Of a DNA stretch of 64,000 nt, positions 32,376 through 40,170 are shown piece after piece. A program made the position numbers and the translations under genes. This DNA is from Streptomyces lasiicapitis. GTDB taxonomy: Bacteria; Actinomycetota; Actinomycetes; Streptomycetales; Streptomycetaceae. The stretch covers positions 517,560 to 581,559 of the forward strand of contig NZ_BMNG01000003.1 in the NCBI RefSeq assembly GCF_014646335.1. The letters run 5' to 3'. Below the pieces are notes generated by a model. That model had not been told where the DNA came from. It was given only the letters and a program-made list of their open reading frames with translations, and ran no database searches. Positions within the stretch are counted from its first letter, which is position 1. Each line of letters starts with the position of its first letter.

Positions 32376-33458
32376 TCACCCGAACTGCTGCTCGAGATCC
32401 TTCAGTTTCTGCTCGAGGGAATCGAGCCGAGGCAACGTCTGGGTGTCGTCCTCGGCCGTGAGGTCGACGGTCACCGTCCCGGCGGCGGGTTCACTCGGAA
32501 CGGCCTGCAGGGAGGGCCGGGACCGTACGGGAAGTTCTTCCTGAGGTGGCGGGGAGGGCTGCGGCGCCGCTATGGCAGGCTCCGCGCCGACTTGCGCGGA
32601 ACCGCCCGATGAGCCGACCTGGACGTCGACCTGCCGCCCGCCACGCCCGTGGTACCCACGGTGCCCGTGACCCCGGCTGATGGCCTTGAGCTGTGCCCGC
32701 TCCAGCTTCTCCTGGTCCCGCCGCCGCGTCCGCGCCTGCTCCTTCTCGCGCCGGTCCTCGCGGACCTCCTCGACGGCCTCGTCGAGGGTGCGTACGCCTT
32801 CGAGCAGCATCAGCGACCACGCGCCGAAGGTCTCACGGGGCGCCCGCAGCCAGCGGACGATGCGGATCTGCGGCAGCGGCCGCGGTACGAGTCCCTGCTC
32901 GCGCAGGGCGGCGCGGCGGGTCTGCTTCAGCGCGCGGTCGAAGAGGACCGCGGCGGACAGCGACATTCCGGCGAAGAACTGCGGGGCGCCGTCGTGGCCG
33001 ATCCCGCGGGGCGCGTGCACCCAGTTGAACCAGGCGGCGGCTCCGGCGAACAGCCACACCAGCAGGCGCGAGCCGAGCGCCGCGTCACCGTGGCTGGCCT
33101 CGCGCACCGCGAGGACGGAGCAGAACATGGCGGCGCCGTCGAGGCCGAAGGGGACCAGGTACTCCCAGCCGCCGGAGAGGTTCAGGTTCTGCCGGCCGAA
33201 GCCGACCAGGCCGTGGAAGGAGAGGGCGGCGGCGACGGCCGCGCAGCAGAAGAGCAGGACGTACGAGGCGGTGCCGTAGACGGCTTCCTTGCGGCGGCGC
33301 CGCTCCTCGTTGCGCTCCCACGAGTCCTCGCCGCTGCCGGTGGCCGCCTTCGCCTGGGCTTTCTTGCCCCGCGCGAGCACCGCCACCGCCACTGCCATGC
33401 CCAGGAGCAGGATGCTGCCGGGCAGCAGCCAGTCCAGCGATATGTCGGTCAGTTTCAT
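32376..33458 (-). CDS. DUF2637 domain-containing membrane protein
   Basis: A 360-aa protein. A hydrophobic N-terminus (about 10-29) is followed by a charged linker and further membrane segments (YVLLFCCAAVAAALSFHGLVGF, LVPFGLDGAAMFCSVLAVREAS, LLVWLFAGAAAWFNWVHAP), the DUF2637 core. A basic coiled-coil-like stretch (REDRREKEQARTRRRDQEKLERAQLK) and a C-terminal Leu-rich helix (LDSLEQKLKDLEQQF) follow. DUF2637 proteins include the Spd proteins of Streptomyces conjugative elements, but this copy has no Tra, integrase or other Spd genes nearby and looks chromosomal. The ATG at 33458 has AAGGGA 7-8 nt upstream. Function unknown. Confidence 0.82.
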   Translation of the reverse strand: MKLTDISLDWLLPGSILLLGMAVAVAVLARGKKAQAKAATGSGEDSWERNEERRRRKEAVYGTASYVLLFCCAAVAAALSFHGLVGFGRQNLNLSGGWEYLVPFGLDGAAMFCSVLAVREASHGDAALGSRLLVWLFAGAAAWFNWVHAPRGIGHDGAPQFFAGMSLSAAVLFDRALKQTRRAALREQGLVPRPLPQIRIVRWLRAPRETFGAWSLMLLEGVRTLDEAVEEVREDRREKEQARTRRRDQEKLERAQLKAISRGHGHRGYHGRGGRQVDVQVGSSGGSAQVGAEPAIAAPQPSPPPQEELPVRSRPSLQAVPSEPAAGTVTVDLTAEDDTQTLPRLDSLEQKLKDLEQQFG

Positions 33459-33639
33459 CTGGCGTCCCTTGCGTCGCGGTAGGGCGTTTTCGGGCGCCAT
33501 AGTGGCCCACGCCGCACGGCGCCCAAGGCGGTTTTCCGGCAAGAGGACGCCAAGGGGGTGGTGAATGCCGTACCGAGCGCCGAATACGTCGAACTCATGC
33601 GAGAGGGACTGGAGTTGAGTTCGATTAACGCCGTACGGC

Positions 33640-34533
33640 TCAGGCGACCGCGTCCTCCGCGACCGCGACCGCGGCCTCGGCGGTGAGCCGCGCGACCCGG
33701 TCCGCGTCGCACATGCGCGGACACGTGACGCAGGTGTCGGCGGGCCGCAGCGTGTAGAACATGCAGCAGCTCGCGCGGTCACGGGTCGGCAGCTTCTCGC
33801 CGCCGGGCCCGGTGAGCTCGCGGAAGGCGGCCGTGCCGACGTACGGCTTCGTGGCGCCCGGTAGCAGCTGCTCCAGCTCGACGGTCGCGCGCTGCTCCTC
33901 GCCGAGCAGATGGGCGACGTACCAGAGGCCCTCGACGATCTCGTCCGTGGCGACGGCCCACAGGGCCCGGCCGCGGCGTCGCATGCGCGGCCCGAAGCCG
34001 TCGAGCAGCGGGCTCATGTGCTCCGCGACGGCGGCCCGCACCTCGGCGCGCAGCGCCTCCTCGTCCGGCACGACGTGGGCGCCGGGCAGCGCGGCCGCCG
34101 GGTCGTCCGGCAGGCAGGCGAAGGAGTCGGTGCGTACGGCGATCCTGCCGAGCGCGCGGTGGAAGCCGACCTGGCCGACGGGGTAGCGCGGGACGCGGCG
34201 CTGGAGGAACCACGGCACGGTGAAAAGCAGCGTGACGGGCCAGGCGTAGCGGTGCAGGGCGAAGCTGGCGACGACGTCGGGGCGGGCCTGCTGTCCGTAG
34301 TCCTTCAGGACCTGTGCGTCGTCCCAGGCGAGGAACTCCTCGAAGTCGGCGCCGCCCTCCGCGAGCCGCGCCGCGCTCACCCAGCCGCCGCCCCGCGGTG
34401 CCTGTTCGTCCTCGGCCAGCTCCTGGACGCGCAGCCCGGGGAACACCTCGGTGAGGCGGGCGTAGGCGGCGCTGACGGGGCTCTGAGCGCGCTCCGTACG
34501 TCGGGCGCCGCTTTCCAGGGTGGGAACGGACAT
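33640..34533 (-). CDS. FhuF-like (2Fe-2S) ferric siderophore reductase
   Basis: A 297-aa cytoplasmic protein with a C-terminal Cys-Cys-x10-Cys-x2-Cys cluster motif (CCMFYTLRPADTCVTCPRMC). This is the unusual 2Fe-2S ligand set of E. coli FhuF, which reduces iron in imported hydroxamate siderophores. The upstream part (HRYAWPVTLLFTVPWFLQRRVPRYPV, ALWAVATDEIVEGLWYVAHLLG) also fits the family. An iron box 32-50 bp upstream of the ATG (34533) predicts DmdR-mediated repression in iron-rich conditions. No siderophore synthesis or uptake gene is adjacent. The divergent neighbour is a GntR regulator. Confidence 0.87.
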   Translation of the reverse strand: MSVPTLESGARRTERAQSPVSAAYARLTEVFPGLRVQELAEDEQAPRGGGWVSAARLAEGGADFEEFLAWDDAQVLKDYGQQARPDVVASFALHRYAWPVTLLFTVPWFLQRRVPRYPVGQVGFHRALGRIAVRTDSFACLPDDPAAALPGAHVVPDEEALRAEVRAAVAEHMSPLLDGFGPRMRRRGRALWAVATDEIVEGLWYVAHLLGEEQRATVELEQLLPGATKPYVGTAAFRELTGPGGEKLPTRDRASCCMFYTLRPADTCVTCPRMCDADRVARLTAEAAVAVAEDAVA

Positions 34534-34564
34534 GCGCGGGGACCACCGAATCAATCGATCGATT

Positions 34565-34583
34565 GCAGGTAAGCCTAACCTTA
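34565..34583 (-). promoter_or_regulatory. Iron box upstream of the FhuF-like gene
   Basis: GCAGGTAAGCCTAACCTTA; its complement TAAGGTTAGGCTTACCTGC keeps the AGGTTAGGCT core of the DtxR/IdeR/DmdR consensus. It lies in the 145-bp gap between the FhuF-like gene and the divergent GntR gene, much closer to the former. Confidence 0.75.
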
Positions 34584-34678
34584 CCCAACATGATCGAGGT
34601 TTCAACTGCGGTCCTGTCCGCCTATGGTGCTTCTCGTACGTTTCGGACTGGCGGGACACGGGATCGCGGGAGGCACGG

Positions 34679-35566
34679 GTGGAGCGGGCGAGAGCACGAG
34701 CGGCGGACGTCCCCGCCCAGTGCGCCGCCGCGCGCGTGCCGGAGCAGCCGGGGGCGCGGCACGCGGACCGGCCGGCCCGGGGCGAGCACACGCACGCCGA
34801 GCCCGACGACACCTGCCCCGCGCCGGACGAGCTGACACTGGGGGAGTCGACCCTGCTCGCACCCGAGCGGGCCGTTCCGGCCCCGGTCGAGGGAGCCGCT
34901 CCGGCCCCCGCCGAACAAGGCATCCCCGCCCCCCGCAGAACCGTCCAACGCACCTCCGTACGCGGCCAGATACTCGACGCCCTGCGCGCGGCCCTGGTCG
35001 GCGGCGAACTCACCCCGGGCGAGGTCTACTCCGCCCCCGCCCTGGGCGACCGCTTCGGCGTCTCCGCGACCCCGGTGCGCGAGGCGATGCAGCAACTCGC
35101 CCTCGAGGGCGCGGTGGAGGTCGTCCCGAACCGCGGCTTCCGCGTCACCCGGCGCAGCGCGCGCGAACTCGGCGAGCTGGCGGAGGTACGCGCCCTCATA
35201 GAGGTCCCCGTGATGCTGCGCCTCGCCCGCACCGTCCCCGCCGAGCGATGGGCCCGACTGCGCCCCCTGGCCGAGGCGACGGTGACCGCCGCGGCCCGCG
35301 CCGACCTCGCCCGCTACGCCGAGGCGGACCGCGCCTTCCACGGCGCCCTGCTCGCCCTCTCCGACAACCGGCAACTGGTCCAGATCGCCGACGACCTCCA
35401 CCGCCGCTCCCAGTGGCCCCTGGAAACCGGCCCCGTCACCGGCCGCCGCGCCGACCTGGTGGCCGACGCCGCCGAACACACGGCCCTCCTGGAGGCCCTG
35501 ATCGCCCGCGACCTGCCGGTGGTCCAGTCCCTGGTGCGCGAACACTTCGCGGGCGGGGACGCCTGA
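34679..35566 (+). CDS. GntR family (FadR/FCD-type) transcriptional regulator
   Basis: A 295-aa regulator. The first about 90 residues are Pro/Ala/Glu-rich and probably disordered, which is longer than usual. A winged helix-turn-helix follows (about 92-157: SVRGQILDALRAALVGGELTPG, GDRFGVSATPVREAMQQLALEGAVEVVPNRGF), then an all-helical FCD ligand domain (about 165-290) with the metal-type AEADRAFHGALLALS and EHTALLEALIARD stretches. I choose the GTG at 34679, preceded by GGGAGG at 5-6 nt; starts further upstream would read through the iron box region. Ligand unknown. Confidence 0.83.
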   Translation: MERARARAADVPAQCAAARVPEQPGARHADRPARGEHTHAEPDDTCPAPDELTLGESTLLAPERAVPAPVEGAAPAPAEQGIPAPRRTVQRTSVRGQILDALRAALVGGELTPGEVYSAPALGDRFGVSATPVREAMQQLALEGAVEVVPNRGFRVTRRSARELGELAEVRALIEVPVMLRLARTVPAERWARLRPLAEATVTAAARADLARYAEADRAFHGALLALSDNRQLVQIADDLHRRSQWPLETGPVTGRRADLVADAAEHTALLEALIARDLPVVQSLVREHFAGGDA

Positions 35567-35633
35567 ACTCCCAGGGCACGACAGCCCTTTCGGCGCGGCG
35601 ACCCGCCGTGGTGCTACCGCCCCGGTACGGCCC

Positions 35634-36410
35634 TCACGCCGCCGGCGCGGGCGGTGTCAGTTGGTGGGCCAGCCACGACGGCACCCCGCCCAGGAGGCGG
35701 AACAGGCGGGTGGCCTCGGCGCGGAGGCGGGTGGCTTCCGGTTCGGGTTCGGCGTCGGCGAGGGCTGCGAGGGCGGGGGCCGTGCCGACCAGGAAGCCTA
35801 GTTCCTCGCGGAGGCGGAGGGACTCGGTGAAGCCGTGGCGGGCGTCGGCCAACTCGCCCTCGCGCAGGGCGAGTCCGGCGAGGTGACGCCAGGTGAAGGA
35901 GAGCAGGAGGGGGTCGTCGTGGGCGGTCGCGCCGGCGTGGGCGCGGCGGTAGGCGGCGCGGGCGGCCTGGGGAGAGTCGGCGATGTGCTCGGCGATCAGG
36001 CCGCGGCGGAAGTCCAGGAGGGGGCGTCCGGCGGAGCCGGGGGCGAGGAGCGCGGCGGCCCGGCCCAGCGCTGTGCGGGCTTCGTCCGCCCGGTCTCGTA
36101 CGCTCAACACGGTTGCGGCGTATGCGAGTTGGCCGCGTTCGCACGCCGCGGCGCCGCGGGCCTCGTCGTCGTCGGCCACCGCCTCGGCCGTGCGCAGGCT
36201 GTCCTCCGCCTCGTCCCAGCCGTCCCCGGTGAACAGGCACCGTTCGACCAGGAGCGATGTTCTCTGGACGGCGACGTCCGCGCCCTCTCGGGTGGCGAGC
36301 AGTGCCGCCGCGTCGGTCCAGCAGCCGCGCGAGCGCAGCCGCCATACCGCGGTCTGGAGTGGATCGTGCCCTGCGTTCGTTCCGGTACCAGACATGGCGG
36401 TATGCGCCAC
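35634..36410 (-). CDS. Conserved hypothetical protein with TPR-like helices
   Basis: A 258-aa Ala/Arg/Leu-rich all-helical protein (LLATREGADVAVQRTSLLVERCLFTGDGWDEAEDSLR, then AARAAYRRAHAGATAHDDPLLLSFTWRHLAGLALREGELADARHGFTESLRLREELG) whose helix pairs resemble degenerate tetratricopeptide repeats. No catalytic motif, signal peptide or membrane segment. The GTG at 36410 has GGGGAGG 5 nt upstream and is preferred to the internal ATG at 36395. It converges with the GntR gene. Function unknown. Confidence 0.72.
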   Translation of the reverse strand: MAHTAMSGTGTNAGHDPLQTAVWRLRSRGCWTDAAALLATREGADVAVQRTSLLVERCLFTGDGWDEAEDSLRTAEAVADDDEARGAAACERGQLAYAATVLSVRDRADEARTALGRAAALLAPGSAGRPLLDFRRGLIAEHIADSPQAARAAYRRAHAGATAHDDPLLLSFTWRHLAGLALREGELADARHGFTESLRLREELGFLVGTAPALAALADAEPEPEATRLRAEATRLFRLLGGVPSWLAHQLTPPAPAA

Positions 36411-36550
36411 GTTGCCCTCCCCTAGCGCGCCATTGAGCTGTTGAGTCGTGGGCGCATCTCAGCACGGATCGGAGCGCCCGGCCAAGGGGATGGGTGAAAG
36501 ATTTCACAAAGGAGGGGGAAGGGGCGTGCGGAGATCGCGGGGCGCGGGAG

Positions 36551-36579
36551 GCGGGCGGGGCCCCCGTGGACCCGCCCGC
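36551..36579 (-). terminator. Stem-loop terminator of pucR
   Basis: A perfect 9-bp GC stem (36551-36559 with 36571-36579, GCGGGCGGG/CCCGCCCGC) immediately downstream of the leftward gene that ends at 36585. Confidence 0.6.
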
Positions 36580-36584
36580 AGGGC

Positions 36585-38270
36585 TCAACTCATGCGCAGG
36601 GCCAGGAAGAAGTCCAGCTTGTCCTCAAGTCGGGAAAGGTCACGGCCCGTCAATTGCTCGATACGCCCGACCCGGTAGCGCAGTGTGTTGACGTGCAGGT
36701 GGAGGCGGGTCGCGCAGCGCGTCCAGGAGCCGTCGCAGTCGAGGAACGCCTCCAGGGTGGGGATGAGCTCCGCGCGGTGCCTGCGGTCGTACTCGCGCAG
36801 CGGGTCCAGGAGCCGCGCGGTGAAGGCGCGGCGCACGTCGTCGGGCACGAACGGCAGCAGCAAGACGTGCGAGGCCAGCTCCTGGTGGCCGGCCGCGCAC
36901 ACCCGCCCCGGCCGCGCCGCCGCGACCCTGCGGGCGTGCCGCGCCTCCTCCAGGGCGCCCCGCAGCCCCTCCGCCGAGTGCACGGACGCGCTGACGCCGA
37001 GCGTGAGCCGCCCGTCGTCCGCGAGCCCCGCCGACAGCGGATTGCGCACGGCCGCGAGCAGCGAGTCGGCAAGGAGCCCCGGCTCGGCGCCCTCGGCCTC
37101 GGCGGGCAGCGCGGGCAGCGGTACGAGCGCGATGGCCTCCTCGCTGGTGTGGGCCACCGCGATGCGGTCGGACGGGTCGGGCCCGGACGCCGCCGGGTCG
37201 ACCAGGATCTCCTCCAGGAGGGCCTGGGCCACGGGACCGCCCTCGATCTCCCCGGCGCTCCCGCCGTCCCACTCGACCCGCGCCACCACGACCTGCCAGT
37301 GCGGCGCGGCACCGAGCCCGGGAAGCAGCACCGGCGCCGCCACCCGCAGCCGCGCCGCGATCTCGGCGGGCGCCGCCCCCGTCTGGACCAGCTCCAGGAC
37401 CTCCTGCGCCAGCCGCCGGCGCACCGTGCGCGCCGCGTCCCTGCGGTCCCGCTCCACCGCGATCAGCTGGGTGACGCCCTGGAGCAGGTCGAGCCGCTCC
37501 TCGGGCCAGTCGCCCGCGTCCGCCTCGACGGCGAGCAGCCAGTCGGAAAGGACCGTCTCGCGTACGTCGCGGGAGGCGTTCACCGCTCCCCGGCCGCTGG
37601 ACCGAATGGGGAACAGCGAGTACGTCACGCCGTCCACGCTCACCCGGTGCGGGCCGCGGCGGCCCGTGCGGACGGCCGCCAGGTGCTCCCCGGCGAGCCG
37701 CGCGCAGACGGCGGCGGGCAGGGCGGGCCCGGCCGCACCGGCCCCGGCGACCGGGCGGCCCGCGGGGGACAGCACCCACGCCCGCAGGTCCAGGTCCGTG
37801 CCGAGCAGGTCGAGGACCACGTCGGGGCCGCCGCCCGCCGGGCCCGACGTCATCAGGCGCCGGTGTCGGTCGACCACGGCCGCGAGGTCCCCGGCCCGCT
37901 CGCCGGACACCTGGCGCACCACGTGCTCGGTGATCGTCGCGAACGCCACCGACTCGTTGACCGCGAACAGCGGCAGCCGGTGCCGGGCGCAGGATTCCAC
38001 CAGGTCGGCGGGGATGGCGCCCAGTTCCGCCTCGCCGGCGGCCAGCGCCGCGACCCCGGCGGCTGCGAGAATACGTACAAAAGGCTCGCTGTCCGAGGCG
38101 TCCCTGCGCCAGGCGAGACCGGTGAGCACCAGTTCCCCGCCCGCGAGATAGCGGCTGGGGTCACGCAGATCCGTGGTCATCACGCCACGGACGGTGCGAT
38201 CGAGCTCGTCCTCGCCGCCGAGCAGCCTGAGGCCCAGCGCGTCGGTGTCAAGGAGTGCGCGCAGCCGCAT
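36585..38270 (-). CDS. pucR: PucR family regulator of purine catabolism
   Basis: A 561-aa regulator. The N-terminal PucR domain (about 1-120: LGLRLLGGEDELDRTVRGVMTTDLRDPSRYLAGGELVLTGLAW) is followed by a variable middle region and a C-terminal PucR-type helix-turn-helix (about 500-560: DGSWTRCATRLHLHVNTLRYRVGRIEQLTGRDLSRLEDKLDFFLAL). In Bacillus, PucR senses ureide intermediates. Here the gene is divergent from the xanthine dehydrogenase operon, 372 bp away, which strongly supports control of xanthine use. The ATG at 38270 (MRLRALLDTDALG) is chosen at the start of the PucR domain; an open frame of 80 more codons upstream is not conserved-looking. Confidence 0.9.
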   Translation of the reverse strand: MRLRALLDTDALGLRLLGGEDELDRTVRGVMTTDLRDPSRYLAGGELVLTGLAWRRDASDSEPFVRILAAAGVAALAAGEAELGAIPADLVESCARHRLPLFAVNESVAFATITEHVVRQVSGERAGDLAAVVDRHRRLMTSGPAGGGPDVVLDLLGTDLDLRAWVLSPAGRPVAGAGAAGPALPAAVCARLAGEHLAAVRTGRRGPHRVSVDGVTYSLFPIRSSGRGAVNASRDVRETVLSDWLLAVEADAGDWPEERLDLLQGVTQLIAVERDRRDAARTVRRRLAQEVLELVQTGAAPAEIAARLRVAAPVLLPGLGAAPHWQVVVARVEWDGGSAGEIEGGPVAQALLEEILVDPAASGPDPSDRIAVAHTSEEAIALVPLPALPAEAEGAEPGLLADSLLAAVRNPLSAGLADDGRLTLGVSASVHSAEGLRGALEEARHARRVAAARPGRVCAAGHQELASHVLLLPFVPDDVRRAFTARLLDPLREYDRRHRAELIPTLEAFLDCDGSWTRCATRLHLHVNTLRYRVGRIEQLTGRDLSRLEDKLDFFLALRMS

Positions 38271-38642
38271 GGTGTCGTCGCCGCCGATCTGTCTCGATTT
38301 CACGTGTGGCAGGGCCACCCGGCGATCCGGGGGCCGCGGGGACTCAAAGGCGCCACGGTTTCCAGGGGGAATCCGCGAGGTTACTGAGGCCCGTTCTTCA
38401 TACGAATCTACAAGACTCGCACCTTGGCCAGCCAACTCCTTCATGGTTTCGGTGACTGACCCCATCGGACGACCGGGCGGTGTACTTGCCCCACTCCGCG
38501 TTAACAGCACATGAACGAGTAGTCGAGAGGCGAAGGGCCACCTTGGCCGGAACGTTCGCCCCGGCTCGTCAGCCTAGTAAGCCCCGGCCGGTCTCCCCGC
38601 GGGAGCCCGGCCGCCAGGCACGATTCGAAGAGAGAGCCACTC
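38271..38642. promoter_or_regulatory. Divergent pucR/xdh promoter region
   Basis: A 372-bp gap, locally more AT-rich than its flanks (especially 38390-38520), with no credible ORF. It must hold the promoters and PucR site for the leftward regulator and the rightward xdh operon. I see no clear palindrome. GAAGAGAGAG before 38643 is the ribosome site of the first xdh gene. Confidence 0.6.
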
Positions 38643-39533
38643 ATGGACTTCCTTCGCCCCGCCAGCTGGGAGGAGGCGCTCGCCGCGAAGGCCGAGCACC
38701 CCACCGCTGTGCCGATTGCGGGTGGCACCGATGTCATGGTCGAGATCAACTTCGACCACCGTCGTCCGGAGTACCTGCTGGACCTCAACCGCATCGGTGA
38801 GCTGCGGGAGTGGGAGGTCGGTGCGGACGCCGTCCGGCTCGGCGCTTCGGTCCCGTACACGGACATCATGGAGAACCTGCGCGCGGAGCTGCCCGGCCTC
38901 GCGCTCGCCTCGCACACGGTCGCCTCGCCGCAGATCCGCAACCGCGGCGGCGTCGGCGGCAACCTCGGCACGGCGTCCCCGGCCGGTGACGCCCACCCGG
39001 CGCTGCTCGCCGCCGACTGCGAGGTCGAGGCGGAGTCCGTACGCGGAACCCGGCTCATCCCGATCGACGAGTTCTACACCGGCGTGAAGCGCAACGCGCT
39101 CGCGCCCGACGAGCTGATCAGGGCCGTCCACATCAAGAAGGCCGACGGCCCGCAGCAGTACTCCAAGGTGGGCACCCGCAACGCCATGGTCATCGCGGTG
39201 TGCGCCTTCGGCATCGCGCTGCACCCCGAGACCCGCACGGTGCGCACCGGCATCGGATCGGCCGCCCCCACGCCGATCCGCGCCAAGGCAGCGGAGGAAT
39301 TCCTGAACGCGGCGCTCGAAGAGGGCGGCTTCTGGGACAGCAAGAAGATCATCACGCCCTCGGTCGCCAAGCAGTTCGCGGAGCTCGCCTCCGGTGCCGC
39401 CAACCCGATCGACGACGTGCGCGGCACGGCGAGCTACCGCCGTCACGCCGTCGGGATCATGGCCCGCCGCACGCTCGGCTGGACCTGGGAGTCGTACCGC
39501 GGCACGGGCCGCAGCACGGAGGGAGTCGCGTAA
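38643..39533 (+). CDS. Xanthine dehydrogenase, FAD-binding subunit
   Basis: A 296-aa FAD subunit of a molybdenum hydroxylase. The N-terminal FAD motif PIAGGTDVMVEINF (about 21-34) and the second motif TVASPQIRNRGGVGGNLGTASPAGD (about 97-121) bind the cofactor; a C-terminal CO-dehydrogenase flavoprotein-like domain follows. Electrons pass from the Mo centre through 2Fe-2S clusters to this FAD and then to NAD+. First gene of the operon; its TAA stop overlaps the ATG of the next gene (TAATG), implying translational coupling. Probably activated or repressed by the divergent PucR. Confidence 0.92.
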   Translation: MDFLRPASWEEALAAKAEHPTAVPIAGGTDVMVEINFDHRRPEYLLDLNRIGELREWEVGADAVRLGASVPYTDIMENLRAELPGLALASHTVASPQIRNRGGVGGNLGTASPAGDAHPALLAADCEVEAESVRGTRLIPIDEFYTGVKRNALAPDELIRAVHIKKADGPQQYSKVGTRNAMVIAVCAFGIALHPETRTVRTGIGSAAPTPIRAKAAEEFLNAALEEGGFWDSKKIITPSVAKQFAELASGAANPIDDVRGTASYRRHAVGIMARRTLGWTWESYRGTGRSTEGVA

Positions 39534-40168
39534 TGCGTGTCAATTTCACGGTCAACGGCCGTCCGCAGGAAGCCGACGACGTGTGGGAGGGCGAGTCCCT
39601 CCTTTACGTCCTGCGTGAGCGCATGGGCCTGCCCGGCTCCAAGAACGCCTGCGAGCAGGGCGAGTGCGGGTCCTGCACGGTCCGCCTCGACGGCGTGCCG
39701 GTGTGTTCGTGCCTGGTCGCGGCGGGTCAGGTGGAGGGCCGCGAGGTCACCACCGTCGAGGGCCTCGCCGACTACGCCAAGCACAGGGAGGACGCCCACC
39801 CGGGCGGCGGCTGCGCCACCGGCGCGTGCGGCACCTCGCTCCAGGACGCCCAGCAGTGGAAGGCGAACCCTAAGAAGGCGACCGACTCGCAGACCGGCGA
39901 GGGCGCCACCAACCCGGACGCGACGCTCTCGCCGATCCAGCAGGCGTTCATCGACGCCGGCGCGGTCCAGTGCGGCTTCTGCACCCCCGGCCTGCTCATC
40001 GCGGCCGACGAGATGCTGGAGCACAATCCGCAGCCGACCGACGCCGACATCCGCGAGGCGCTCTCCGGCAACCTCTGCCGCTGCACCGGCTACGAGAAGA
40101 TCCTGGACGCGGTCCGCCTCGCGGCCGCCCGCCAGGACCGTCAGGGACTCCAGGAAGGGGCGGTCTGA
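39533..40168 (+). CDS. Xanthine dehydrogenase, 2Fe-2S subunit
   Basis: A 211-aa iron-sulfur subunit. The plant-type ferredoxin cluster uses C40, C45 and C48 with a fourth Cys at 58 or 60 (NACEQGECGSCTVRLDGVPVCSC). The second cluster in the helical domain uses VQCGFCTPG and NLCRCTG. Between them is an extended linker of about 50 residues (from DYAKHREDAHPGGG to TNPDATLSPIQQAF) that includes an extra Cys-x4-Cys pair, longer than in most family members. Start by TAATG overlap with the FAD subunit; 2 bp separate it from the Mo subunit gene. Confidence 0.92.
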   Translation: MRVNFTVNGRPQEADDVWEGESLLYVLRERMGLPGSKNACEQGECGSCTVRLDGVPVCSCLVAAGQVEGREVTTVEGLADYAKHREDAHPGGGCATGACGTSLQDAQQWKANPKKATDSQTGEGATNPDATLSPIQQAFIDAGAVQCGFCTPGLLIAADEMLEHNPQPTDADIREALSGNLCRCTGYEKILDAVRLAAARQDRQGLQEGAV

Positions 40169-40170
40169 CC

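Noticed and set aside
32376..33458. An integrated conjugative element around the DUF2637 gene
   Set aside because: No integrase, attachment-site repeat, tRNA, FtsK-like transfer gene or replication gene nearby.
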